From Streptomyces sp. NBC_01481 (GTDB lineage Bacteria > Actinomycetota > Actinomycetes > Streptomycetales > Streptomycetaceae), in assembly GCF_026339995.1 (NCBI RefSeq), contig NZ_JAPEPT010000007.1, forward strand, positions 380,191 through 444,190: a stretch of DNA of 64,000 nucleotides, in the 5' to 3' direction. Position 1 is the first letter of the stretch. Every line of letters starts with the position of its first letter. The notes under the pieces are model-generated. The model searched no databases, had not been told where the DNA came from, and was given only the letters and a program-made list of their open reading frames with translations. Shown here one piece after another: positions 47,643-55,605 of the stretch. The position numbers and the translations under genes are program-made.

Positions 47643-48272
47643 ATGAATCGTCAACTGCTCGTACTCGCCTCAGGGGCGTTCGGCAAGGACGTCGCACGAC
47701 GCCTGGAACACGGCTCCCGGGAGCGCGGACACGACATCACCCTGATGGAGATCGACGAGGGAACCCACCCGAGTCTGTGGCCCCGCGCCGACCTCATCAT
47801 GTTGGCAACCTCCCATGAGCGGCCCCGGATCGACGAGGCGGCGGACCGGGCGGCCTTCGCCTGGGGCACTCCCTGGTTCGGGGTGCACACCACCGCCACC
47901 GAGGTGCTGTGCGGACCCGTGGTGGTCCCCGGCCGTACGGCCTGCCACCAGTGCTACGCGCGCCGCCGCAACCAGCACCGGCGGCCCGAGCACGGCTCCG
48001 CCGGCACGGGGGACCGCCATCCGACCGGCTACCCGGTCCACCACGTCGGCGTCGCCGCCGCCTTCGCCCGGCAAGCAGTCGAGGAGGCGCTGCGCACACC
48101 GGGCGACGAGGAGGCGATCGGCGGCACGGTGCGGAAGTTCGACCAGATCACCGGCGCCACCAGCAGGGCCTCCGTGATCGCGGTGGACCGATGCGCGCGC
48201 TGCCGCACCGCTGCCACGGGCGACGAACTGTGGCGCCGACTGGCCTCGATCAACGAAGGGCGGAAAGCGTGA
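47643..48272 (+). CDS. E1/ThiF-like cyclodehydratase partner (short)
   Basis: The 209-residue protein begins with a Rossmann-like segment (LLVLASGAFGKDVARRL) and has two CxxC pairs (Cys101/Cys104, Cys184/Cys187) able to bind one zinc, as in the ThiF-like partner of TOMM cyclodehydratases. It is much shorter than complete partners (about 350-600 residues), and no RRE domain is apparent, so it may work with the following fusion protein, which has one. GAGGTGGG precedes ATG 47643; GTG 47631 overlapping the YcaO stop is an alternative. Confidence 0.75.
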   Translation: MNRQLLVLASGAFGKDVARRLEHGSRERGHDITLMEIDEGTHPSLWPRADLIMLATSHERPRIDEAADRAAFAWGTPWFGVHTTATEVLCGPVVVPGRTACHQCYARRRNQHRRPEHGSAGTGDRHPTGYPVHHVGVAAAFARQAVEEALRTPGDEEAIGGTVRKFDQITGATSRASVIAVDRCARCRTAATGDELWRRLASINEGRKA

Positions 48273-49933
48273 GCGACCGATCCATGATGACGGCCGAAAC
48301 CGTAGGCTCCGCCGCACGGTTCGACCCGCAGCTGCGCATCCCCCGGCGGCCGCGCCTGCGCCGGGGCCTCGTGGTCAGCGCCGAGGCCGACCAGGTGGTG
48401 GTGACCGGCCCGCCCAAGAAGCAGCTCTTCCGCGGCAGGTCCGCCACGCAGATGCTGCCCGGGCTGCTCGACCTGCTCGACGGAGAGCGCACCCATGACC
48501 GGCTCGCGGCGGAGCTCGGGCTGCCCGAAGAGGTCGTGTTCAAGGCACTCTCGCTGCTGTGGACCTGCGGCGTCGTCGAGGAGGGGCCGCCCGGGGGGCC
48601 GGAACGCGAAGCGGTCACCGACGTCGACGACCGCCTCGCTGATTACCTGTCCCGGGTGGGCAGCGCGACCGAGGTGAACCCCTGTTGGGAGGAGGCGGCG
48701 GCCCGGCTCCGTACCGCCGAGATCGAGATCTTCGGCGACCCGGCGCTCGCCGAGCTTCTGCGCGACGAGCTCACCGGTTCCATGCCGGTCACCCTGGGCA
48801 CCGGCGACACCCCGGCTGAGTGGGCGACGCTCGCGGTCTGGGCCGATGCCGGAGGCGGCGGACAGGACGCCGCTCCCGGTACCGGCCGGCACACCCTCGC
48901 CGAGCACTGCTGGGACAAGGGCGTCCCGTTGCTGCGCCTGAGCGTGCGCGGCCGCCGTGCGGCCCTGGGCCCGTTGGTCGACCCCCGCACGACGCCGTGC
49001 CTGGACTGCCTGACCGCCGACGACGAGGACGACGACCGTACGGCCGTCGTCGGCGACCACGAGCTCGCCGCTGCCCTGTTCGCCCGCGACGTGTTCGCCG
49101 CGGTATCCCGGACGACCCCTACCCCGCTGCCGATGCGCTGGCGGCTTGTGGACCTGGAGACCCTCGGCCAGCGGGACACCTCCTCCGCGACCCGGCCCGG
49201 CTGTCCGCGCTGCTCCGTCGCCGAAGGGCCGGTCGTCGAACGCGCCGCGCCGGCGACACGCTTCGAGGCGTCAGTGGCCATGCCCCCGAAGGAGTTCGCC
49301 GACCTCAAGGCCCATCAGATGCACTACAAGCCCTCCAACCTGGCTCTGCAGCGCGTCTCCCGGACCTGGCCGGTTGCCCCCGCCGTCGAGCTCCCGCCGC
49401 CCGACCACGCCCGGCTCAACCGCGCCGACCGCGACGAGCCCCGGGACGCCGCGCGGCCCGGGACGGACATCCTGTCGCTGCTGCTCTCGGTCACCGCGGG
49501 CATCAGGGCCGACAACCCCGACAAGGTGGCCCGCTGGACGGCGAGCGGCGGCAACATCGGCTCGGTGACCGCGTACGCCGCCGTCCGCGACGTACCGGGC
49601 ATCGCCCCCGGCGTCTACGGCTACGTCGCCTCGGGCCACCGGCTCGCGCGGCTGTCCTCCCGCGCCGACGCCGTGCCCGGTGACCGGCCGTTCAGCATCG
49701 TGCTGACCGGTGACTTCCCCAAGGTCGCCCGCAAGTACTCCGCCTTCGCCCTGCGGATCGTGCTGCTCGACAGCGGCTGTGCCCAGGCCACCGCCCGGGA
49801 AGCGGCCCATGCCCTCGGCGTCGGCTTCGCCCTGCGCCCCCGCTGGGACGACGACGCCATCGCGGCGGCCCTCGGCACCAACCCCGACATGGAACCGGTC
49901 ACGGCCGTCATCGACCTGGGAGACGCCACATGA
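48269..49933 (+). CDS. RRE / ThiF-like / SagB-type dehydrogenase fusion
   Basis: The 554-residue protein has three parts. Residues about 15-100 form a winged-helix RRE-like segment (FRGRSATQMLPGLLDLLDGE, then VFKALSLLWTCGVVEEG). Residues about 130-330 are ThiF-like with CxxC pairs Cys244/Cys247 and Cys312/Cys315. Residues about 345-554 are a nitroreductase-fold SagB-type dehydrogenase (HYKPSNLALQRVSRTW; LLSVTAGIR; FSIVLTGDFPKVARKYS). It should bind leader peptides and oxidise azolines to azoles with FMN. GTG 48269 overlaps the preceding stop. Confidence 0.8.
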   Translation: MSDRSMMTAETVGSAARFDPQLRIPRRPRLRRGLVVSAEADQVVVTGPPKKQLFRGRSATQMLPGLLDLLDGERTHDRLAAELGLPEEVVFKALSLLWTCGVVEEGPPGGPEREAVTDVDDRLADYLSRVGSATEVNPCWEEAAARLRTAEIEIFGDPALAELLRDELTGSMPVTLGTGDTPAEWATLAVWADAGGGGQDAAPGTGRHTLAEHCWDKGVPLLRLSVRGRRAALGPLVDPRTTPCLDCLTADDEDDDRTAVVGDHELAAALFARDVFAAVSRTTPTPLPMRWRLVDLETLGQRDTSSATRPGCPRCSVAEGPVVERAAPATRFEASVAMPPKEFADLKAHQMHYKPSNLALQRVSRTWPVAPAVELPPPDHARLNRADRDEPRDAARPGTDILSLLLSVTAGIRADNPDKVARWTASGGNIGSVTAYAAVRDVPGIAPGVYGYVASGHRLARLSSRADAVPGDRPFSIVLTGDFPKVARKYSAFALRIVLLDSGCAQATAREAAHALGVGFALRPRWDDDAIAAALGTNPDMEPVTAVIDLGDAT

Positions 49934-50682
49934 GCAGCCCGCACGACCTCGCGGCTGAACTCCTCACCGCCTTCCGGGCTCCCGCGGCCACGGGCACCGC
50001 CACCGCGCCGATGCCCGCACGACCCGCGCCCCAGCCGCCCGTACCCCTCGGACCGCCCGTCCGCTTCACCGCCCGGCAGCGGGACAGGGCGCCCCTGCTC
50101 ACCGTGCTGGAGAAGCGCCGCTCCGTACGGTTCTTCGGCCCCGAACCCGTCGATGCCTCCCTCGTCGCCGACGTGGCCGCCCGAGGCATCGAGGCGGACC
50201 TCGCGTCCTGGCCGGACGAGGGGGAGCGGCTGCCGCTGCAGATCAACGTCGTCGCCTTCCGGCTCCGAGGCTTGGAGCCCGGCATGCACAGCCTCGACAC
50301 CGGAAGCGGCACGGAGCGGTCCTACGTCCAGGTCGCACCGCTGCCGGAGGGCGAAGCCCTGCACGGGCTCACGATCCAGCGGGAGTTCTGCGACTCCGCC
50401 GCCATCATCTCCCTAGCCGCCGACCTCGACCGGGCGAGCGAACTGCACGGTGCCCACGGCTACCGGACGCTCATGACCCGTGCCGCGGCAGCCGCGTACA
50501 CGATGTGGCTCGACGCCGTGGCCGTCGGTCTCGTCGGCACCGTATTCGCCGGGTTCATCCCCGCCTCCGTACGGCTGCCGCTGCGCAGCGACGGGGCCAG
50601 CCGGCACCAGCTCTTCGCCCTGGCCCTGGGCGGCGCACCCGTGCCGCCCCCCATACCTCCGGGGCCGACCGGCCACCGGTGA
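49930..50682 (+). CDS. SagB-like nitroreductase-fold dehydrogenase
   Basis: The 250-residue protein has a disordered Pro/Ala-rich start, then the nitroreductase pattern: EKRRSVRFFGPEPVD at the FMN-binding entry, a central hydrophobic core and AAAAAYTMWLDAVAVGLVGT plus RHQLFALALGG near the end. It overlaps the fusion gene by ATGA. The fusion and this protein may be two halves of one azoline oxidase, or two oxidases with different sites. It ends 34 nt before the first precursor gene. Confidence 0.8.
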   Translation: MSSPHDLAAELLTAFRAPAATGTATAPMPARPAPQPPVPLGPPVRFTARQRDRAPLLTVLEKRRSVRFFGPEPVDASLVADVAARGIEADLASWPDEGERLPLQINVVAFRLRGLEPGMHSLDTGSGTERSYVQVAPLPEGEALHGLTIQREFCDSAAIISLAADLDRASELHGAHGYRTLMTRAAAAAYTMWLDAVAVGLVGTVFAGFIPASVRLPLRSDGASRHQLFALALGGAPVPPPIPPGPTGHR

Positions 50683-50716
50683 TCCGAGAAACAACGCAAC
50701 CGAAGGAAGTGATCCG

Positions 50717-50902
50717 ATGACCGACGCCAGCGCGTGGGAGCTCGACCTCCACAGTGTCGACCTGGGCGACGAGGACCTGTCCATCGAGCAGATCCCCGAG
50801 GGCGTGGCGCTGGGCACCTTCAGCACCGCCTCCAGCGCGACCACGGCCAGCTGCCCGGTCAGCAGCGCCGGAAGCATCATGACCGCCAACTGCACGGGCT
50901 GA
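50717..50902 (+). CDS. RiPP precursor peptide 1
   Basis: A 61-residue peptide: acidic leader (ELDLHSVDLGDEDLSIEQIP) with LSIEQIPEGVALG where the other copies have LSVEELPQGNALG, then a Ser/Thr/Ala/Cys-rich core with a central SCP and a final NCTG. This copy is the most divergent leader but keeps the ALG boundary. GAAGGAAG precedes ATG 50717. Two Cys and many Ser/Thr could become azoles or dehydroamino acids. Confidence 0.85.
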   Translation: MTDASAWELDLHSVDLGDEDLSIEQIPEGVALGTFSTASSATTASCPVSSAGSIMTANCTG

Positions 50903-50934
50903 GCCCGGCGCACCCGGAAGAAAGGAAGCACACC

Positions 50935-51108
50935 ATGTCTGAACTGGAGCTCTACGTCCTCGACGACATCCTCGAGGACTCCCTCGAGATGGAGACGCTG
51001 TCGGACGGCAACGCCCTCGCGTCGGTCTCCACCGCGGGATCGGCCAGCTCGGCCTCCTGCCCGGCGACCACCGCCTCCTCCTTCACCTCCTTCTCCAGCT
51101 ACACCTGA
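50935..51108 (+). CDS. RiPP precursor peptide 2
   Basis: A 57-residue peptide: acidic leader (LELYVLDDILEDSLEMETLS), boundary DGNALA, and core with ASCPATTASS at the shared position, ending SFSSYT. It has one Cys and no Gly end, unlike the other four. GAAAGGAAG precedes ATG 50935. Confidence 0.85.
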   Translation: MSELELYVLDDILEDSLEMETLSDGNALASVSTAGSASSASCPATTASSFTSFSSYT

Positions 51109-51185
51109 CCGGCCCGGAGGTGCCACCTCCGCCTCCGTTCCACCACACGTCCCACACAGAACCTCGTTCGAAGGGAAAACGATCA

Positions 51186-51359
51186 GTGGACACCAACGAG
51201 GACACATTCGACCTGTACGCCCTGGACGGCGAACTGTCCGTCGAGGAACTGCCGCAGGGCAACGCCCTCGGCTGCTGGTTCTCCGCCGCTTCGGCGTCGA
51301 CCGCGTCCTGCCCGGCGACCTCGGCTTCCAGCCTCGGCAGCGCCTCGACGTTCGGCTGA
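51186..51359 (+). CDS. RiPP precursor peptide 3
   Basis: A 57-residue peptide from GTG 51186 with leader FDLYALDGELSVEELPQGNA and a core that starts GCWFSAAS, carries TASCPATSASS and ends STFG. The Trp and an extra Cys near the core start are unique to this copy. GAAGGG lies upstream of the start. Confidence 0.85.
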   Translation: MDTNEDTFDLYALDGELSVEELPQGNALGCWFSAASASTASCPATSASSLGSASTFG

Positions 51360-51402
51360 CCGCCCCCGCGCGGTCACGCCCCTCTCAGAAGGGACATCTC
51401 CT

Positions 51403-51582
51403 GTGAACGAGAACAGCACCGACAAGCTCATCGACCTCTACGCGATGGACGAGGAGCTCTTCGTGGAGGAACTGCCGCAGGGCAACGCCCTGGGCTCCTT
51501 CTCCAGCGCCACCTCGGCGAGCTCCTTCTCCTGTCCTGCCAGCTCGGCCAGCAGCGCCACCACGGCCTCCTGCGTCGGCTGA
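51403..51582 (+). CDS. RiPP precursor peptide 4
   Basis: A 59-residue peptide from GTG 51403. Leader LIDLYAMDEELFVEELPQGN, boundary NALG, core SFSSATSASSFSCPASSASS and end TASCVG. The Ser/Thr-rich core ending SxxCV recalls goadsporin, whose core also ends in a Ser-Ser-Ala-Gly-Cys-Val motif as I remember it. AGAAGGG precedes the start. Confidence 0.87.
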   Translation: MNENSTDKLIDLYAMDEELFVEELPQGNALGSFSSATSASSFSCPASSASSATTASCVG

Positions 51583-51646
51583 CCCGTTCCGTCCCCTCCG
51601 GCCCTCCAGAGCCGGCACCCAAGAAGCAGAGAAGAGGTGACACCCC

Positions 51647-51829
51647 ATGAACGAGCAGCACAACGACCCGTACGCGTTCGATCTGTACGCCCTGGACGGC
51701 GAACTGTCCGTCGAGGAGCTGCCGCAGGGCAACGCCCTGGGCTCCTTCTCCACGGCGACGTCCGCCGCGTGCGCGTCCTGCCCGGTCAGCTCGGCCAGCA
51801 GCGCCACCACGGCGTCGACGTACGGGTGA
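51647..51829 (+). CDS. RiPP precursor peptide 5
   Basis: A 60-residue peptide from ATG 51647 with leader FDLYALDGELSVEELPQGNA identical to copy 3 over that stretch, and core SFSTATSAACASCPVSSASS ending TASTYG. GAGGTGA precedes the start. It is the last precursor, 69 nt before a strong hairpin. Confidence 0.87.
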   Translation: MNEQHNDPYAFDLYALDGELSVEELPQGNALGSFSTATSAACASCPVSSASSATTASTYG

Positions 51830-51898
51830 CCGGTCCCGGCAGGCGGTGCCGCACTGGCTGACACCGTTTCAGCACCTGCCCGCCGGGCACGGTTCCTC

Positions 51899-51934
51899 CC
51901 TTCCAGCGGTGCCGTCACCGGCGCCGCTGGAAGG
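51899..51934 (+). terminator. hairpin between precursors and modification genes
   Basis: CCTTCCAGCGG (51899-51909) pairs with CCGCTGGAAGG (51924-51934); GCCG/CGGC extends the stem to about 16 bp around a TCAC loop, and a T-containing tract (CTTTCTCATTT) follows. It can act as a partial terminator, letting precursor mRNA exceed that of downstream enzymes, or as a 3' stabiliser. Confidence 0.75.
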
Positions 51935-52033
51935 CGGCTTTCTCATTTCGCAGCATCCTGCAACGCAGGGCCCGGGGTCAACGGGTCGCGGCCGGTCGGC
52001 CCCGGGCGTCCAGGAGTACAGGAGAGGTAGACA

Positions 52034-53134
52034 GTGATCAGTTCGCCACCGAAGCTCCGAGACGAGCTGGAGGTCATCCGCGGGATGGACGACATCCCGC
52101 TGATCTTCGATCCGGTCACCGGGAACTACCATCGCATCACCCGCGCCGGCGAAGCGGTGCTCACCTATCTGGACGGCACCCGCTCCCGCGACGACCTCGT
52201 CGCCTTCTTCTCGCGTGCCGACCAGGTGCGCGCCGAAGCACTCTCCCGGCAGATCGACACCTTCCTGGCCGCCTTGGGCAGCAGCGGGCTCCTCGAGGGC
52301 TCCGAACTGCCCGACAAGCCCCAGGGCGGGGGCCGCGTCCGCACGTCCATGCTGATGCCGCGGATCATCCTGACCCGGTCTTTGCCACGCGTGCTCGAAC
52401 CCCTGGCCGCCGTCCTGCGCGCCGTGCCGGCGAAACTGCTGGTACTGATCGTCGCACTCGGCGCGCTCGCGGGGTACGCGTTCGGCTTCCATACCCTCTT
52501 CACCGCGATGCCACCGCCGCAGGACTTGGCGGGGCCCGCGTTCCTGCTCGCCACCGGCGTGATGCTGCTGTACGTGCTGATGCACGAGACCGCCCACGCC
52601 CTGGTCGCCCAAATGCTCGGAACACCAGTCCGCGGACTGGGAGTCGCGCTGCTGTTCTACTTCATGCCGGTCGCCTACGTGGACCGCACGGACGCCTACC
52701 GCTTCCGGGGACGCGGCGGCCGAGTCGTCCTGGCCATGGCCGGCATCCTCAGTGACGGCTGGTTCTGCGCAGTGTCGGGCGCGGTCGCGTTGAATTCCGC
52801 CGGGCTGCTCAGGGACACGGCCGTGCTGCTGCTGGGGATGCAGCTCCTGATGCTGATCATCAACCTCAACCCGCTGATGCCCAGCGACGGTTACACGGCT
52901 CTCGAAGCGGCGAGCGGACTCACCAACGCCCGGGGGCGCGCGTTCGCGCTGCTGCGCCACACGGCCCGGCGCCAAGAGCTCCCCGCGCACCTCGCCAACC
53001 TCAGCAAGGCGGCCCGCCGCGGCCACATGGCGTACGGACTGTTCTCCGTGGCCTATGTCTGCCTCCTTGCCTACACCATGTTCCACGCGGTCCCGGTCAC
53101 CGTGGACCTGGCCCTCTCGGCGGTGGGACGATGA
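52034..53134 (+). CDS. PqqD-like domain fused to M50-type membrane metalloprotease
   Basis: The 366-residue protein starts with a PqqD/RRE-like winged helix (about residues 12-95; FDPVTGNYHRITRAGEAVL). Six or so transmembrane segments follow with zinc motif His184-Glu185-x-x-His188 (HETAH) and a distal NPLMPSDG with Asp285, the site-2 protease pattern. The fusion suggests a leader-recognising intramembrane protease that trims or exports the peptides; an immunity role is the alternative. GTG 52034 follows GGAGAGG. Its stop overlaps the LanB start. Confidence 0.82.
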   Translation: MISSPPKLRDELEVIRGMDDIPLIFDPVTGNYHRITRAGEAVLTYLDGTRSRDDLVAFFSRADQVRAEALSRQIDTFLAALGSSGLLEGSELPDKPQGGGRVRTSMLMPRIILTRSLPRVLEPLAAVLRAVPAKLLVLIVALGALAGYAFGFHTLFTAMPPPQDLAGPAFLLATGVMLLYVLMHETAHALVAQMLGTPVRGLGVALLFYFMPVAYVDRTDAYRFRGRGGRVVLAMAGILSDGWFCAVSGAVALNSAGLLRDTAVLLLGMQLLMLIINLNPLMPSDGYTALEAASGLTNARGRAFALLRHTARRQELPAHLANLSKAARRGHMAYGLFSVAYVCLLAYTMFHAVPVTVDLALSAVGR

Positions 53135-55605
53135 CCTCCTTCGTCATCTCCCCGGTCGTGCTGACCCGGGTGGCGGGCCTGCCTTCCGACGCACTCGACC
53201 TGGTCGCCCCGGCCACCCGCAAGCTGCTGGCCGAACACGCCGCCGCCGCGGAACGTCTGAGCGCCCTGGCGCCCGAGCTCACCGAGGTTCTCTTCGATCT
53301 CGTCCCCCGGCTCGACGACGATGTACCGCTGCGCCGCAAGGCCCTGGCCGCCAAGCGGTCGGTCAACCGGTTGGACCTGCTGCCCTGGGACGAAGACGTA
53401 CGACGTCGCCTGGCCGAGCGCCTCCCGCCCGACGCGGCTTCCCTCCTGGACGTCTGGGTCCGTCTCGCCGGTGAACGGCAGGGGCTGCTGGAGCAGTTGG
53501 GTGCCCAGCTCGCCGAGGACCGGGACCAGGCTGTCCAAGCCCTGCACCAGAGCCTCGAACCGGGCGGGGACACCGTCGGCGGCGCGGGGAAGGGCGGCTT
53601 CGGCGCATCCCTGGCGATTGCCGCGCCGGACTGGATCCGCCACCGCGAACACAGGGCCCGGTCGACGAAAAAGCTGAAGACGCTGTACTCGTACGTCGCC
53701 CGCGCCGCCGTCAAGACGAGCCCCTTCTCCGGGCTGACCACCGTCGGTGAGGCCGGAGCGGCAGGACACGGCCGGGGGCGCAGCCGTACCTCCGCGACCA
53801 CGGCTTACCTGGCGCTGCGCCGACTGGCACGCGACCCGTCGACGGCCGGCCTGCTGTGCTATCGCGTCGCGCCCGTGCGCCCTGGTACCCCTACCGAGCC
53901 GGCGGGGCTGCTGCTCCACAGCGAGGTGATCATCACCGAGGGTGTCGTCTGGCGCCATGACCGGGCGGTCGAGGCCGACTACGCCCTGCCCTCAATGGCC
54001 GGCCTGCGCTCCGGTGCCACGTTCGCCCAACTCCTTGCCGCCGTCGGCGGCGCCCGGCCCTTCACCCGGTTCGTCCGGCTGCTCGACGCCGGAGTCGTAC
54101 AGCCCGTCCCGCCCTGGACCAGGGGCGAGGCGCCGTTTCTCGCTCTGGCCGCGCTGCTGGAGGACGACCTCACCGCCTCCCCGATCGGGCGCCGTGACCT
54201 GTCGCGGGCCCACAGCCTGGGTGACGGTGCGTGGCGGGAGGACGCCGAGGTACGGATCGCCGCCGCCTCGGAGCTCCGGGACCTCACCGGCGGCTGGAAC
54301 GAGAACGGCGGCCGCGGCGAGCGCAAGCCCAGCGGGCTGGTCTACGAGGACCGGGAGACCGACTTGGGCCTGCCCGACCCGCTGACCGTGCCCGAGGTCC
54401 AGGCCGACCTCACAACACTGGGCGAGCGGATGCGGCCCTACCTCTTCCGGTCACACCTCTACGACTTCCTCCTGGAGCGCTTCACCGCAGAGTTCGGCGC
54501 CGGCGGTGTCTGCCGTGACCCGCTCGGCTTCCTGATGCGGCTCACCGTCGACCGGGACGCCAATCCGCCGCTCGAACGGGCGCTGTTCGCCGACATGGCG
54601 AGCCGAAGCGACCCGGCGGATCGTGCCTGGCTCCCGGTCGGGCCGACCAGCGCCCCGCCGAACGCCGGAGTCTTCTTCCAAATCGAGGCGGCGAGCCAGG
54701 CCGATGTCGAGGCGGGCCGCTACCGGCTCGTGGTCAACCAGTACGGGGCGGGTACCGGAGGGCTGTTCAGCCGCTTCGGCCGACTCCTCGGCGACGGCTT
54801 CCGCGACCGCCTCGCCGCGCACACCGAACGCTGCTGGCCCGGCGTGCCCTGCCGCGAGCTGGTGGTGTGGACCGACTGCAACACCGTGCAGTCCGAATGC
54901 GGCGGCCTCCTGCCGCCGTTGGTACTGCCGGGCGAGGTCGAGGCCGAGAACGGGCTCACCCTGGACGACACCGCGCTCGTCCACGACACCCGCGACGACA
55001 CAGTCTCCCTCTTCGACCGGAACGGCGACCCCATCGGGCTGGCCTACCTGGGACTCATTCCGCAGCATCTGCTCCAGTCCTACGTCCGGCTGCTGGCGAT
55101 ACTCGCCGATCCGTGGGTCAACGGCTCGCCGCACTCCGACTACACGATGACGAAGGCGCACGAGCTCGGCCCGCTCTGCGGCGACGGCGTCACGGAACTG
55201 CCGCGCGTCACCGACGGCCCCGGGGACCGTCTCGTCACCCGCCGCGCCTCGTGGATCGTGCCGACCTCGGCGATCCCGCACCCGGACGGCGACGAGACTG
55301 CTCTCGCCGTCCGGCTCGACGCCTTCCGGCGCGCCCACGGCATCCCCGAGGAGGTCTTCGTGCACCAGCTCGGCGGCGCGGGCAACGCACTCGGTATGAC
55401 GGCCGATCGGAAACCGATGTGGGTGTCCCTGGCTTCGCCGCTCTCCGTGGAGGTCCTGCACCACTGGCTCAGCCCGCAGACCAGCCACCTCCGGCTCGTG
55501 GAGGCACTTCCCGAGCGTTCCCTGCACGCCCAGCGTGACGCCCTCGGCCGCCCCCGAGTCACCGAGCACGTGGCCCTGCTTGCCTGGCCCGAGGAGAACC
55601 GATGA
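53131..55605 (+). CDS. LanB-type glutamylating dehydratase subunit (Lant_dehydr_N)
   Basis: The 824-residue protein matches the N-terminal (glutamyl-transfer) part of class I lantibiotic dehydratases, as in thiopeptide TbtB-like proteins. Recognisable blocks: TLYSYVARAAVKTSPFSGLT near residue 190, RPYLFRSHLYDFLLERFTAE in the middle and PHSDYTMTKAHELG near residue 670. It should use glutamyl-tRNA to esterify Ser/Thr of the precursors. ATG 53131 overlaps the M50 stop and its own stop overlaps the next gene, implying a fixed ratio with the elimination subunit. Confidence 0.88.
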   Translation: MTSFVISPVVLTRVAGLPSDALDLVAPATRKLLAEHAAAAERLSALAPELTEVLFDLVPRLDDDVPLRRKALAAKRSVNRLDLLPWDEDVRRRLAERLPPDAASLLDVWVRLAGERQGLLEQLGAQLAEDRDQAVQALHQSLEPGGDTVGGAGKGGFGASLAIAAPDWIRHREHRARSTKKLKTLYSYVARAAVKTSPFSGLTTVGEAGAAGHGRGRSRTSATTAYLALRRLARDPSTAGLLCYRVAPVRPGTPTEPAGLLLHSEVIITEGVVWRHDRAVEADYALPSMAGLRSGATFAQLLAAVGGARPFTRFVRLLDAGVVQPVPPWTRGEAPFLALAALLEDDLTASPIGRRDLSRAHSLGDGAWREDAEVRIAAASELRDLTGGWNENGGRGERKPSGLVYEDRETDLGLPDPLTVPEVQADLTTLGERMRPYLFRSHLYDFLLERFTAEFGAGGVCRDPLGFLMRLTVDRDANPPLERALFADMASRSDPADRAWLPVGPTSAPPNAGVFFQIEAASQADVEAGRYRLVVNQYGAGTGGLFSRFGRLLGDGFRDRLAAHTERCWPGVPCRELVVWTDCNTVQSECGGLLPPLVLPGEVEAENGLTLDDTALVHDTRDDTVSLFDRNGDPIGLAYLGLIPQHLLQSYVRLLAILADPWVNGSPHSDYTMTKAHELGPLCGDGVTELPRVTDGPGDRLVTRRASWIVPTSAIPHPDGDETALAVRLDAFRRAHGIPEEVFVHQLGGAGNALGMTADRKPMWVSLASPLSVEVLHHWLSPQTSHLRLVEALPERSLHAQRDALGRPRVTEHVALLAWPEENR

